From DASUCS01 sp041166745 (GTDB lineage Bacteria; Actinomycetota; Acidimicrobiia; Acidimicrobiales; JACDCH01), in assembly GCA_041166745.1 (NCBI GenBank), contig JBEEGH010000002.1:124001-188000 (forward strand): a DNA stretch of 64,000 nucleotides, in the 5' to 3' direction. Of the stretch, positions 41,961 to 50,518 are shown one piece after another (within the stretch, counting starts at the first letter, position 1; the number at the start of each line of letters is the position of its first letter). Below the pieces are notes generated by a model that did no database searches, had not been told where the DNA came from, and saw only the letters and a list, made by a program, of their open reading frames with translations. The translations under genes were made by a program, and so were the position numbers.

Positions 41961-43162
41961 ACGTTCACCTGGTTGTAGATGCCATACATGGCGGAGACCA
42001 TGGCGATGGCAACGAATCCGACGACGACACCGATGAAGATGATGACGGCGGGCTCGAACAACGCAGTGAAGCGCTTGATCTTGTAGTCGAGTTCACGGTC
42101 GAAGAACGTCGCTGCGGTCGCGAGTTGTTGGTCGAGGGTGCCGGTCTCCTCACCCACTCGGAACATCTGGCGAGCCGATGACGGAAAGAGGTTGGTTGCG
42201 TTGAGCGGCTGCGCGAGCCCCCCACCTCGCATCATCTCGTCGCGCGCCGACATGATTCCATCGCGGAACACCGCGTTGTTCGTGGCGTCAGCCGTGATGG
42301 CCAGGGCTTCGGGCACGGCGACGCCGGCAACCAGCATCGAACCGAAGATGCGACAGAAGCGCTCGACGATCGCGTGACGCATGAGGTCGCCCGCGGCCGG
42401 CAACCGCAGGATGATGGCGTCGCGCTTGCCCCGGCCGTTCGGCGTCCGGAAGTACGCCGTCAACCCGATGAGCCCACCGCCAAAGATGATCGCCACCAGC
42501 CATCCCCAACGGCCGGTGAACCGGGAAACAGACAGGAGCATGCGCGTCGCGAGCGGCAGCTTGGCGTGAAAGTCCTCAAAAAAGGTCTCGAAGCGCGGCA
42601 GCACGAAAACCGTGAGCACGATGACGACGACGATCGCCATTCCGAGTACCACGGCCGGGTACACGAGTGCGGCCTTGACCTTCTGACGCACGTCGATGTC
42701 GCGATCGAGGTAGTCCGCGAGCTCGTCGAGCACGACATCGAGGTTGCCGGTGACCTCAGCCGACCGGAGAATCCCCAAGTAGAACGGCGGAAAGATCTCC
42801 GGATGGCGCGCAGCGGCAGCCGTGAAGGTCGAGCCGCCGCGCAGCTGCTCGATGATCTCCTCCAACGCTGGTTTGAACAGCTTGTCTGACATCTCCGACG
42901 AGATCGCGTCGAGGGCGCTCACGATGGGGATGCCCGCTCGCATGAACACGCCGAGCTGACGGCTGAAGTGCATCAGGTCTCGGGGCTTGACCTTCTTCTT
43001 GGTGATCTCGTACTTCAGGACGCTCCGCTTCGGATGCACCTCGATCGGCAGGAGATCGCGCTCCGCCAGAACGTTGTGCACGTCGCCGATCGAGAGCTGG
43101 TCTTCGATGCCCGCGATCCGAGTGCCGTCCGGCGCAAGAGCGGTGAACTGAAACTTCGGCAT
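41957..43162 (-). CDS. pilC: Type IV pilus inner-membrane platform protein PilC
   Basis: 401 residues, two GspF domains. N-terminal KFQFTALAPDGTRIAGIEDQLS; first repeat DLMHFSRQLGVFMRAGIPIVSALDAIS and GILRSAEVTGNLDVVLDELADYLDRD with membrane helices (AALVYPAVVLGMAIVVVIVLTVFVLP). Second repeat RIFGSMLVAGVAVPEALAITAD and MFRVGEETGTLDQQLATAATFFDRELDYKI, ending in a final helix. It couples the PilB/PilT motors to the pilus. It follows pilB by 16 bp. Confidence 0.95.
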   Translation of the reverse strand: MPKFQFTALAPDGTRIAGIEDQLSIGDVHNVLAERDLLPIEVHPKRSVLKYEITKKKVKPRDLMHFSRQLGVFMRAGIPIVSALDAISSEMSDKLFKPALEEIIEQLRGGSTFTAAAARHPEIFPPFYLGILRSAEVTGNLDVVLDELADYLDRDIDVRQKVKAALVYPAVVLGMAIVVVIVLTVFVLPRFETFFEDFHAKLPLATRMLLSVSRFTGRWGWLVAIIFGGGLIGLTAYFRTPNGRGKRDAIILRLPAAGDLMRHAIVERFCRIFGSMLVAGVAVPEALAITADATNNAVFRDGIMSARDEMMRGGGLAQPLNATNLFPSSARQMFRVGEETGTLDQQLATAATFFDRELDYKIKRFTALFEPAVIIFIGVVVGFVAIAMVSAMYGIYNQVNV

Positions 43163-43178
43163 GATGTTGCCTTTCGCC

Positions 43179-44966
43179 TCAGAGGGCGTAGATCGTGCGG
43201 ATGACTTCCGCGAGCGTGGTGACGTCGCGGTCGACCAACGCAACGGCTTCTTGTTGCAGGGTGCGCATCCCTTGCGACACCGCAAGGCGACGGAGCTCCT
43301 CTTGAGTGGCCCAGCCGACAACGAGGCGCTTGATCTCGGGCGTGATGCGCAGGAGCTCATAGACGCCGATGCGATCCTGATAGCCCGTGTCGGCGCAGAA
43401 GTTGCAGCCGGCACCGTGCCAGAAGGTGGTGCGCTTGATATCGGCGCCGCCAGCCTCCTTGTAGAACGCGATCTCTTCAGCGTTCGGCTTGTACGTCTCT
43501 TTGCAGTTGTCGCAGATGCGACGCACGAGACGCTGACCGACCACGGCTTGCATCGAAGACGCTACGAGGAATGACTCGATGCCCATGTCGAGGAGGCGGT
43601 GCAGCGCGGCCACGGAGTCAGTCGCATGCAGGGTCGAGAGCACAAAGTGTCCTGTGAGCGCCGACTGAATGGCGATGCGCGCCGTTTCCGCGTCGCGACA
43701 CTCGCCGACGAGGATGACGTCGGGGTCTTGGCGCAGGATCGACTTGAGGCCGGTGGCGAAGTTGACGCCGACCGCCTCGCTCACCTGGATCTGGTTGATC
43801 GACGGGAAGATGTACTCGACCGGATCCTCGACCGTCATGATGTTGCGGTGGGGCTCGTTGATCTCGGCGAGCGTGGCGTAGAGCGTTGTGGTCTTCCCAC
43901 TTCCGGTCGGGCCGGCGCACAACACCATCCCGAACGGCGCACGCACCATCTTCGAGAAGGTGGCGTGCGTGTCGGTCGGCATGCCGAGGTCGCCGAGACG
44001 GAAGAGCGACCGGCTCTTGTCGAGGAGTCGCAGCACGCACTTCTCGCCCCAGATGGTGGCGACCGTGGCGACGCGGATGTCGACGTTGCGATCCTCGAGC
44101 GCCATCGTGAACTGGCCGTCCTGCGGGCGGCGTCGCTCGACGATGTTCATGTTGGCCATGATCTTCAGCCGGCTGATCAACGCCGGACCGATGCTCGCCG
44201 GCAACGACAGCGCGTCGTGTAATGCGCCGTCCACGCGATAGCGCACACGGATCTCGTTGTCCTGCGGCTCGATGTGCACGTCTGACGCGCGATCCCGCAA
44301 CGCCTGGGTGACGATCGAGTTCACGACCTTCACCACGGGCGCGTCGGCCCGCAGATCGGCGGCGTCGACCTCGGCCGTCGAGGCTCGCACCGACGTCGAT
44401 GCTTCGAACGCCTGCACCAACCGGCTGACGTCTTCGGTGGCGCGATACGCGCCGTCGAGAGCGCGCCTCACCTGGCTGGCCGGTGCGAGGAGGAACTTCG
44501 CCTCGCGGCCGAGCGCGGCCTTCACCGCTTCGACCGCCTCGAGGGTGGGGTCGGCCATCGCCACCGCGATGGCGCCGCCCTCGTCGTGAATCGGAATCGC
44601 CTGCGCGGCCCGGGCCACTGCTTCGGGCAGCATGGCCACGGCTGCCGGATCCGGCTTGGACTGGCCGAGATCGGCCAGCTCCAGACCGAGCTGCGTAGCC
44701 AGGGCTTGGGCCAGAGCGGTGTCGCTGATGAGCCCGGTGTCGAGGAGGAGCTGACCTATGCGCTTGCCGCTCGCCGCCTGGTCCGCCAGCGCGGCGGCCA
44801 GCTCGTCGGGGTCGACTTGGTGCTCGCGCAGCAGGAGCTCGCCCAAGCGCGTGTGCTCCGGCGGGCTGCTGGGCGGTTGCGACGCGGGCACGTCGGCAGC
44901 CACAGCTGCGGGCGCCTCTTCCTGGGTTCCGGCGCGGCCGTCGAGAGGCCGCTTTCTACGCAGCAC
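43179..44966 (-). CDS. pilB: Type IV pilus extension ATPase PilB
   Basis: About 595 residues. An N-terminal MshEN-type domain (LLLREHQVDPDELAAALADQAASGKRIGQLLLDTGLISDTALAQALATQLGLEL) precedes the motor: GPTGSGKTTT Walker A, VEDPVEYIFPSINQIQV, DPDVILVGECRDAETARIAIQSALTGHFVLSTLHATDSVAALHRL, and the tetracysteine-type zinc motif RICDNCKE ... GAGCNFCADTGYQDRIGVYELL. The start is uncertain; GTG 44966 has GGGA upstream, and ATG 45017 is also in frame. MshEN domains bind c-di-GMP in related ATPases. First gene of the pil operon, divergent from the DUF2510 gene. Confidence 0.93.
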   Translation of the reverse strand: MLRRKRPLDGRAGTQEEAPAAVAADVPASQPPSSPPEHTRLGELLLREHQVDPDELAAALADQAASGKRIGQLLLDTGLISDTALAQALATQLGLELADLGQSKPDPAAVAMLPEAVARAAQAIPIHDEGGAIAVAMADPTLEAVEAVKAALGREAKFLLAPASQVRRALDGAYRATEDVSRLVQAFEASTSVRASTAEVDAADLRADAPVVKVVNSIVTQALRDRASDVHIEPQDNEIRVRYRVDGALHDALSLPASIGPALISRLKIMANMNIVERRRPQDGQFTMALEDRNVDIRVATVATIWGEKCVLRLLDKSRSLFRLGDLGMPTDTHATFSKMVRAPFGMVLCAGPTGSGKTTTLYATLAEINEPHRNIMTVEDPVEYIFPSINQIQVSEAVGVNFATGLKSILRQDPDVILVGECRDAETARIAIQSALTGHFVLSTLHATDSVAALHRLLDMGIESFLVASSMQAVVGQRLVRRICDNCKETYKPNAEEIAFYKEAGGADIKRTTFWHGAGCNFCADTGYQDRIGVYELLRITPEIKRLVVGWATQEELRRLAVSQGMRTLQQEAVALVDRDVTTLAEVIRTIYAL

Positions 44967-45146
44967 TTTTCCCGGCACGGGCGCGAGTTTGCTGCAGCCG
45001 CAACACGAACGGGGCAACCGATCATCAACGCTTGCCCAACAGGGCTGGTTTGCGTGGTTCGTCCCCCTCGCGAATCGTGCCGAGCGAGCATGAATGCGCG
45101 TGAAGCGGTACCTTCCGATCGCCGCTCGGCGGCGAAGGGGTCGGGG

Positions 45147-46286
45147 ATGAGCGACGCGTCGCAGGGTTCAGGGTGGAAGCAGGCGTCGGACGGTAAGTGG
45201 TATCCCGCGGGCCCGGCGATCGAGGTGCCCGAGACAACGGTGGAACCGTCAGCCCCGTCTCCGCCCACACGCCCGGAACCTGCGGCCAAGGCGCGCTCGT
45301 CCAAACTGCGCGTCCCGAAGTTGCGACGGGACCCGGCACCGGAACCGCGGCACGCCGCGAAGAAGACGGCTGCCGCGGTGCTGGAGGCCCCCACCGCGCC
45401 CCCTCCCTCTCCACCACCGACTCCGCCGCCGATTGCCGCGCCGCCGCCCGTCCCCGTCGTGGAACCACCGCCGCCCGTCCCCGTTGTGGAACTACCGGCT
45501 CCCGTTGTGGAACCACCCCCGCCCGCTCCCGTTGTGGAACCCACGCCCACTCCGGTTTTTGAAACGCCACCCGCCCCCGTGGTGGAGCCGGCGACCGCCT
45601 ACGTGGCGGCCCCGCTACCGCTGCTGCCGCCCCTACCGGAGATGGTGCCGGGCACCGAACCCAAGCCAGGGCCCGGCTGGAAGCGCGGCGTGGACACGAA
45701 CTGGTATCCGCCCCGGCCACCACGCGTCCGCGTCGGCAGCATGTACGACGAGCGCCCCGCGCCGCCACCACCGAAACGAATCGGAGTCGGCGGTTTACTC
45801 GCAATCGTCGGCGTTCTCGCAATCGTCACAGCACTGATCGTCGGCATCGTCGCCATCGTGCAGTCGCAGACGTCGAATGATCCGAGGAGACCCGCGTTGC
45901 CTCACAACGTCGGCGACACGGCGCAGACCGGCGATCTCGCGGTGACCATCGACCGTGCCACCGATCCCTACGTGCCAAGCAATCCGTTCGAGGCCGCGCC
46001 GGTTGGTGAGCATCTCGTGTCGATGGACATCACTGTCCGCAACATCCGCACCGACCGCGAGTTCACGATCTTGTCCGTGACGATGTTCGACCTCACCGAC
46101 TCCAAAGGTGTTGTGCAGAAGCTGACGATCTCGAATGACCTGGCGATGATCGACGGAGTGGTCCCCGCCGACGAAGCTCGGCGCGGCTTCCTCCTGTATC
46201 GCGTGACGGACACCGCGACGACTCCGCTCACCCTGCGCGTGAGAAGCGACTCGACCGCCGGCGGCATCACGTTCACCATTCCGTAG
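45147..46286 (+). CDS. DUF2510 / proline-rich / DUF4352 membrane protein
   Basis: 379 residues. Two DUF2510 motifs are visible, one at the N-terminus (SGWKQASDGKWYPAGPA) and a second after the linker (GPGWKRGVDTNWYPPR). Between them are about 90 residues dominated by Pro and Val with PVVEPPPP/PVPVVE repeats. One membrane helix (VGGLLAIVGVLAIVTALIVGIVAIV) is followed by an external DUF4352-like Ig domain (VGDTAQTGDLAVTIDRATDP, VSMDITVRNIRTDREFTILSVTMFDL). The ATG at 45147 is preceded by a G-rich site. It is divergent from pilB; functional links are not clear. Confidence 0.88.
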   Translation: MSDASQGSGWKQASDGKWYPAGPAIEVPETTVEPSAPSPPTRPEPAAKARSSKLRVPKLRRDPAPEPRHAAKKTAAAVLEAPTAPPPSPPPTPPPIAAPPPVPVVEPPPPVPVVELPAPVVEPPPPAPVVEPTPTPVFETPPAPVVEPATAYVAAPLPLLPPLPEMVPGTEPKPGPGWKRGVDTNWYPPRPPRVRVGSMYDERPAPPPPKRIGVGGLLAIVGVLAIVTALIVGIVAIVQSQTSNDPRRPALPHNVGDTAQTGDLAVTIDRATDPYVPSNPFEAAPVGEHLVSMDITVRNIRTDREFTILSVTMFDLTDSKGVVQKLTISNDLAMIDGVVPADEARRGFLLYRVTDTATTPLTLRVRSDSTAGGITFTIP

Positions 46287-46300
46287 CCGGCGCTCGCGTA

Positions 46301-46343
46301 CTCGAGGCAATGGGCGGCGGTAACCGCCCCCTATTGCCTCGAG
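46301..46343. terminator. Hairpin with GAGGCAAT arms, copy 1
   Basis: Outer arms CTCGAGGCAAT (46301-46311) and ATTGCCTCGAG (46333-46343) plus inner GGGCGG/CCGCCC. It lies between the convergent DUF2510 and surface-protein genes. A closely similar hairpin follows the other large surface-protein gene at 52995-53030. Confidence 0.75.
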
Positions 46344-46417
46344 AATGAGGGGGCAGAACGAGAAACGGCCTCGCCGCGACAACCGCCGCGACGAGGCCGA
46401 GCCTCAGAACGAAACCG

Positions 46418-49270
46418 TCAGCGCTTGCGCAGGCTGCGGGCCGTCAACCAGGTGGCCACCATGGTCACTTGACCGAACAGGAGCCACTTGCTCTTGCGGG
46501 CGGGTGTGGGCTTGCGACGACGACCAGAGCCGATCGACGCGACGACCAGCACCGGCCGGGACAAGAGCTCGAACAACAAGCCCATCCCGAGCAGCACGAT
46601 GGCCACGGTCACCCACTTCCCGACCAAGAAGCCGGTGCGGGCGAGCTTGGCAGGCGCAACGTCTTCCGGTGCGACTGCCACCGGCAAGATGTCGACGCTG
46701 TGGCTGTCGGAGTCGGAAGCCGTTTCACCCTCGATGTCGGTACCGGTGACCGTTGCGGTGTTCGGCAACGGATCGGGGTCGGTCGCCGTCACGACGTGGG
46801 TGCAGTTGTAGACCCACGTCTCGTCGACGGCCAACGTCGTGTCGCCGTTCCCGTCGTCGACGAGCACGACGGTGTTGGCATCGCACACCGGATCGCTGAA
46901 GACCACCGTGACCAAATCGTTGTTGCCGGTGTTCTTCACGCTCACCACGTACGTGATGGTGTCGCCCACCGATGCGGTGTCGGGGCCCGTCTTGGTGACG
47001 TCGACCCGATCACAACTGACGTGGATGGTGGCCGAGGAGCTGTCGTTGTTCTCCTGGTCGGCCGGCTTCTCGTTCGTGGCCGAGACCGTGGCCTTCGGGT
47101 TGACGATGTCGCCGCAGTTCTGCTCCGTGGTCGGCGCAGTGACCGTGACGGTCGCCGTGGTGCCCTTGGCCATGTCGCCGAAGTTGCAGCTCAGGTCGGT
47201 GCCGTTGGTGACGGTGCACGACGCGCTGTCGTCGGTCCAGGTGAGCCCTGACGGCAACGTGTCGGTGACCTGAACGCCGCGAGCGATGGCTCCGTCGTCA
47301 CCACCGACGCTGGCCACGATCGTGAACGCTGCGTTGGTGCCGAAGCTGATGCTCGGATCGACGGCCGTCTTCGCCACCGTGACATCCGGATAGAGGATGT
47401 CGATCGACGCGTGGTCGGTCGAGCTGGTGTCGCGGCCGTAGTCGTCGGTACCGGTGACCTTGGCCGTGTTCAGCAGCGGATCGGTGTCTTGCATCGTGAC
47501 GACGTGGCTGCACGTGTAGTGCCACGTCTCGCCGACGGTGAGGTAGCCGTCGGAGCCGATGTCGCTGGCTCCTGGGCCCGTCGGGGCCGAGGCGCAGAGG
47601 GTGGTCTGCTCCTCGAGCGTGATGTCGTGCAACCGCGGACCGATGGTGGTCACGTCGAAGCTGTAGACGACGGTCTCACCGACGTTGGCGGTCGCACCCG
47701 CGCTCTTGTCCAGGCTGATGTTGATGGCCGAAAGGATGTTGACGTAGTCGACAACGGCCGCTTCCGCGACGTTGCCCTGCGTGACCGTGACATTCACGTC
47801 GCCCGCCGAGTTGCTGTTCGGAGGGGCGACGGTCTCGGCAACGCGGTAGTCGCCGGTCGCGACCGGACCGATGTCGCAGGCCGCGTCACCGTTCTCGATC
47901 ACACACGTGGCCGGGTCGCCGCTCGGCCAGAGCGTCGACTCTTCTCCGGCCTGCATCGAGCCGTTGTTGTTGGTGTCCTGATACAGCTGGAACGTCGTGC
48001 CGTCGAGCACGCTCGGGTCGCTCGGGTCGACGGTCTTGCCGTCGAGGTCATGCAGCACCTTGTCGATGTGCACGAATCCGGTTTGGCGCGGGTCGGTGAA
48101 CGGCGCGCCCGTGAGATCGACGTCCTCACGGAACCCGACGGTCACCGGCCGGATCTCGGGATCCGGGTCGTAGCCGGTCGGAGCGGAGATCTCGTGGAGG
48201 AAGTAGTCGTCGGGTGCGACCATCGGGAACGAGCAGATGCCTTGCGCGTTGCTCGTGCACGTGTAGACGGCCGTGCCGGTGGCGTTGGGGTCGTCGGAGG
48301 CGAACAGACCGAACTGCGCGCCCGGAAGCGGGTTGTCGGCGTCGTCGTTCTTCTGCAACTGCACCGAACCACAGGTCGAGACGTCGATGGTCGTCTGCGG
48401 CAGACGATCTTGCAGCGCCGAGTTGAACGACTCGCCGGACGAACGGCTGCGAATGTTGACGTGACCGAAGCCGGGACAGGCGAGCAAGCCGCCACCGGTG
48501 GCTTCGTCGAAGGCGACGAGGTCGACGGTGGCCTCACCGAACTCGCGCACGCCGATCGGGTCGTTCGTGAACACGTCGGTGATCGGCTCGGCGTTCGTGC
48601 CACCGGCGGCGGAGCCGGCCGGGAGGGTGAAGCCCGCCCAGTTGCCCTTGCCGCTGTCGAGGGCCGCGTCCCACTGGAACGCGGTGATGTTGGCAACACC
48701 GCTTCCGCCGGGGAAGTCGAAGGTGATCAGGAGATCGCCGGTGGTGCGTCCGGTGAAGGGGCACGGGTTGGTGATGTTGTTGCGGTTGAACTCGAAGTTG
48801 ACGTGGGCGTCGCCGGTGCCGGATTCGCGCACGAAGCCGAGATCGAGGAACGCGGTGGTCGGGTTGACGTCGGGCGGCCCGGTGATGCGGGTGTTCACGT
48901 AGGCGCGCAGGATGTTGTTCTTGCCGGGGTCAGCACCGCCGGTGTTGCACACGAAAGTTTCCGGCGCGTTCTCTTTCGAGCTGCCCTTGTACCCAGAGTC
49001 GATGGTGTCGTCCGTGACTTGCGTGAGGACGCCCGTCGCGTTGTCCCAGTCCATCGTCCCGGTGACCGCGGGCTCTTCGACCATGTTGCCGTCGTCTTCG
49101 AACCCGCCGACGCTTCCGTTCGGCAGCGGTTGCGCGGCCGTTTGGAGCATGCCGAAGCCGGCGATCAACAACGTGGCTACTGCCGCGAGTCCGCCGAACC
49201 GGCGGCGCCGCTTCCTCGCCTTCGGTGTGCGTACAGCTGCATGACGTGCACGATGTGCAGGCTTCGCCAT
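46418..49270 (-). CDS. Large surface protein with SpaA and DUF11 repeats and LARTG C-terminal motif (first copy)
   Basis: 950 residues. Signal peptide (FGGLAAVATLLIAGFGMLQTAAQP); an N-terminal domain of about 270 residues (GSVGGFEDDGNMVEEPAVTGTMDWDNATGVL ... GHVNIRSRSSGESFNSALQDRLPQTTIDVSTCGS); two SpaA/Cna-B-like regions (QLQKNDDADNPLPGAQFGLF and VHIDKVLHDLDGKTVDPSD...GTTFQLY); then three DUF11-type repeats (VTVAKTAVDPSISFGTNAAFTIVASVGG, VDVTKTGPDTASVGDTITYVVSVKNTG). It ends with LARTGF, a membrane helix and a long basic tail of about 50 residues. It is a paralogue of the gene at 53036-56362. The likely role is adhesion or a cell-wall layer. Confidence 0.85.
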   Translation of the reverse strand: MAKPAHRARHAAVRTPKARKRRRRFGGLAAVATLLIAGFGMLQTAAQPLPNGSVGGFEDDGNMVEEPAVTGTMDWDNATGVLTQVTDDTIDSGYKGSSKENAPETFVCNTGGADPGKNNILRAYVNTRITGPPDVNPTTAFLDLGFVRESGTGDAHVNFEFNRNNITNPCPFTGRTTGDLLITFDFPGGSGVANITAFQWDAALDSGKGNWAGFTLPAGSAAGGTNAEPITDVFTNDPIGVREFGEATVDLVAFDEATGGGLLACPGFGHVNIRSRSSGESFNSALQDRLPQTTIDVSTCGSVQLQKNDDADNPLPGAQFGLFASDDPNATGTAVYTCTSNAQGICSFPMVAPDDYFLHEISAPTGYDPDPEIRPVTVGFREDVDLTGAPFTDPRQTGFVHIDKVLHDLDGKTVDPSDPSVLDGTTFQLYQDTNNNGSMQAGEESTLWPSGDPATCVIENGDAACDIGPVATGDYRVAETVAPPNSNSAGDVNVTVTQGNVAEAAVVDYVNILSAINISLDKSAGATANVGETVVYSFDVTTIGPRLHDITLEEQTTLCASAPTGPGASDIGSDGYLTVGETWHYTCSHVVTMQDTDPLLNTAKVTGTDDYGRDTSSTDHASIDILYPDVTVAKTAVDPSISFGTNAAFTIVASVGGDDGAIARGVQVTDTLPSGLTWTDDSASCTVTNGTDLSCNFGDMAKGTTATVTVTAPTTEQNCGDIVNPKATVSATNEKPADQENNDSSSATIHVSCDRVDVTKTGPDTASVGDTITYVVSVKNTGNNDLVTVVFSDPVCDANTVVLVDDGNGDTTLAVDETWVYNCTHVVTATDPDPLPNTATVTGTDIEGETASDSDSHSVDILPVAVAPEDVAPAKLARTGFLVGKWVTVAIVLLGMGLLFELLSRPVLVVASIGSGRRRKPTPARKSKWLLFGQVTMVATWLTARSLRKR

Positions 49271-49332
49271 TTCTTTTCCCACCCGTCTCTTTTGTCCGCC
49301 GATTCGGCGCCGGATCAGATCCGGCTGTTCAA

Positions 49333-50316
49333 TCAGGTCTCCTTGGCGGAGTCCGGCTCCGCGTAACGCAGGATCAACACGCCCGTGACCACGAGGGCAC
49401 CGCCGAGAAGAAGCAGCCGGCCGGGATCGAAGCCGGTGCGGGCCAGGCCCGTGCCGGCGACGGCGTTGGCTTGGCTCGTGTTCTCACCGAGCAAGGAGCC
49501 GGTGGACGAAGACGTCGAGCTGCCCGCGACCGACCCGGTCGACGAGCTGCTGAGCGAGCTGCGACTCGTCGACGACCCCAACACCGAGCTGCTGCTCGAC
49601 GACGAGCTGCTGGACGACGACGAGCTGGACGACGACGAGCTGCTGCTCGACGAGGAGCTGGACGACGACGAGGAGCTGGACGACGACGAGCTACCGCCGG
49701 GGTTGGGCCCGCAGGTGTGACTGAGGTTCATCACGACCGGCGGATCGACATCGGGATCCGAGTACCCGTAGGCGTCGAGCAGCGTGTCGGCCGTCGCGGT
49801 GAAGAGGTACCAGCCCTTGCCGCTCTGCACGACCGTTCCGCCCGTGACCGCGCCGGCGGTGTCGAACGTGGCCTCGACCGAGGTGAGGTCGGGCGCGCCG
49901 TCAACCGGGAAGCTCGGCACCACGAAATGCCAGCCGTACGGCTCGCCCTCGGGGACGGTGACGCCGCTGCAACTGCCCTCGAAACCGGATGCATACGACG
50001 CGCCGTAGAACGAGCTCTTCAAGAACGTGTCGGCGCCGGGAGGCGGGGTGTTCTGCGGCGGCTTGGCCGCATGAGCAGCGTCGAGCGCGAAGCCTCCGAG
50101 GATGAGGAAGACACCGGCGCCCAGGACGCCCACGCCGATCTTGCGCGAGGGGCTGCGCCGCGCCTTCTTCTTCATGTGCTGCGGGGCGCGCCGGCGCGGA
50201 TGCCTGACGCTGCCTTCAGGGTCGGCCGCCTGCTCGCGTCGCGGTCCGAAGGCTCCGAGCCCGAGCACCACGAGAACGCTCATGGCCAGCAACATCGCCT
50301 TGCCGACTCGCCTCAT
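49333..50316 (-). CDS. Poly-serine surface protein with LARTG C-terminal motif
   Basis: 327 residues from ATG 50316 (strong GGAGGAA site), or 280 from ATG 50175, which starts a normal signal peptide (KIGVGVLGAGVFLILGGFALDAAHAA). An external domain of about 130 residues with two Cys-containing patches (GSCSGVTVPEGEPYGWHFVVP; NLSHTCGPNPGG) is followed by 36 consecutive Ser codons (49585-49692) and further Ser-rich sequence. The C-terminus is GLARTGFDPGR plus a membrane helix and a short polar tail. It is encoded between the two-gene surface-protein block and the O-mannosyltransferase. Confidence 0.8.
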   Translation of the reverse strand: MRRVGKAMLLAMSVLVVLGLGAFGPRREQAADPEGSVRHPRRRAPQHMKKKARRSPSRKIGVGVLGAGVFLILGGFALDAAHAAKPPQNTPPPGADTFLKSSFYGASYASGFEGSCSGVTVPEGEPYGWHFVVPSFPVDGAPDLTSVEATFDTAGAVTGGTVVQSGKGWYLFTATADTLLDAYGYSDPDVDPPVVMNLSHTCGPNPGGSSSSSSSSSSSSSSSSSSSSSSSSSSSSSSSSSSSSVLGSSTSRSSLSSSSTGSVAGSSTSSSTGSLLGENTSQANAVAGTGLARTGFDPGRLLLLGGALVVTGVLILRYAEPDSAKET

Positions 50317-50518
50317 CCCGCTGTTCCTCCTGTGATCCAGTGCTGTCCGAGGTCAGGTGCTGCACCCCAACCCGTCTCTCGTTCGTTGTGGGACCGCCCC
50401 GCACAACCGGACCGATGGGTGCCTGACGTACTGTTCGACGCTTGGATGCCCTGGACCTGGCTGAGAACAGTACCTTTCAGCACAGAGCGTCGCCGCATTC
50501 GGCGGAGCCGCACGCTCC

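Noticed and set aside
47411..49366. Open frame of about 650 codons on the plus strand opposite the first large surface protein
   Set aside because: High-GC coding DNA often leaves the antisense frame open. The composition is Arg/Val/Asp/Gly-rich with no domain, and the minus-strand protein has clear SpaA/DUF11 domains and a signal peptide.
49585..49692. Simple-sequence repeat suggesting a contingency locus
   Set aside because: The run encodes 36 serines with mixed codons, so it is not a homogeneous slippage tract; kept as a protein feature instead.
50335..50420. Possible seventh copy of the 52-bp repeat upstream of the O-mannosyltransferase gene
   Set aside because: It contains GGACCGATGGGT-like letters similar to part of the inner stem, but the GAGCGC/GCGCTC arms and the spacing are absent.
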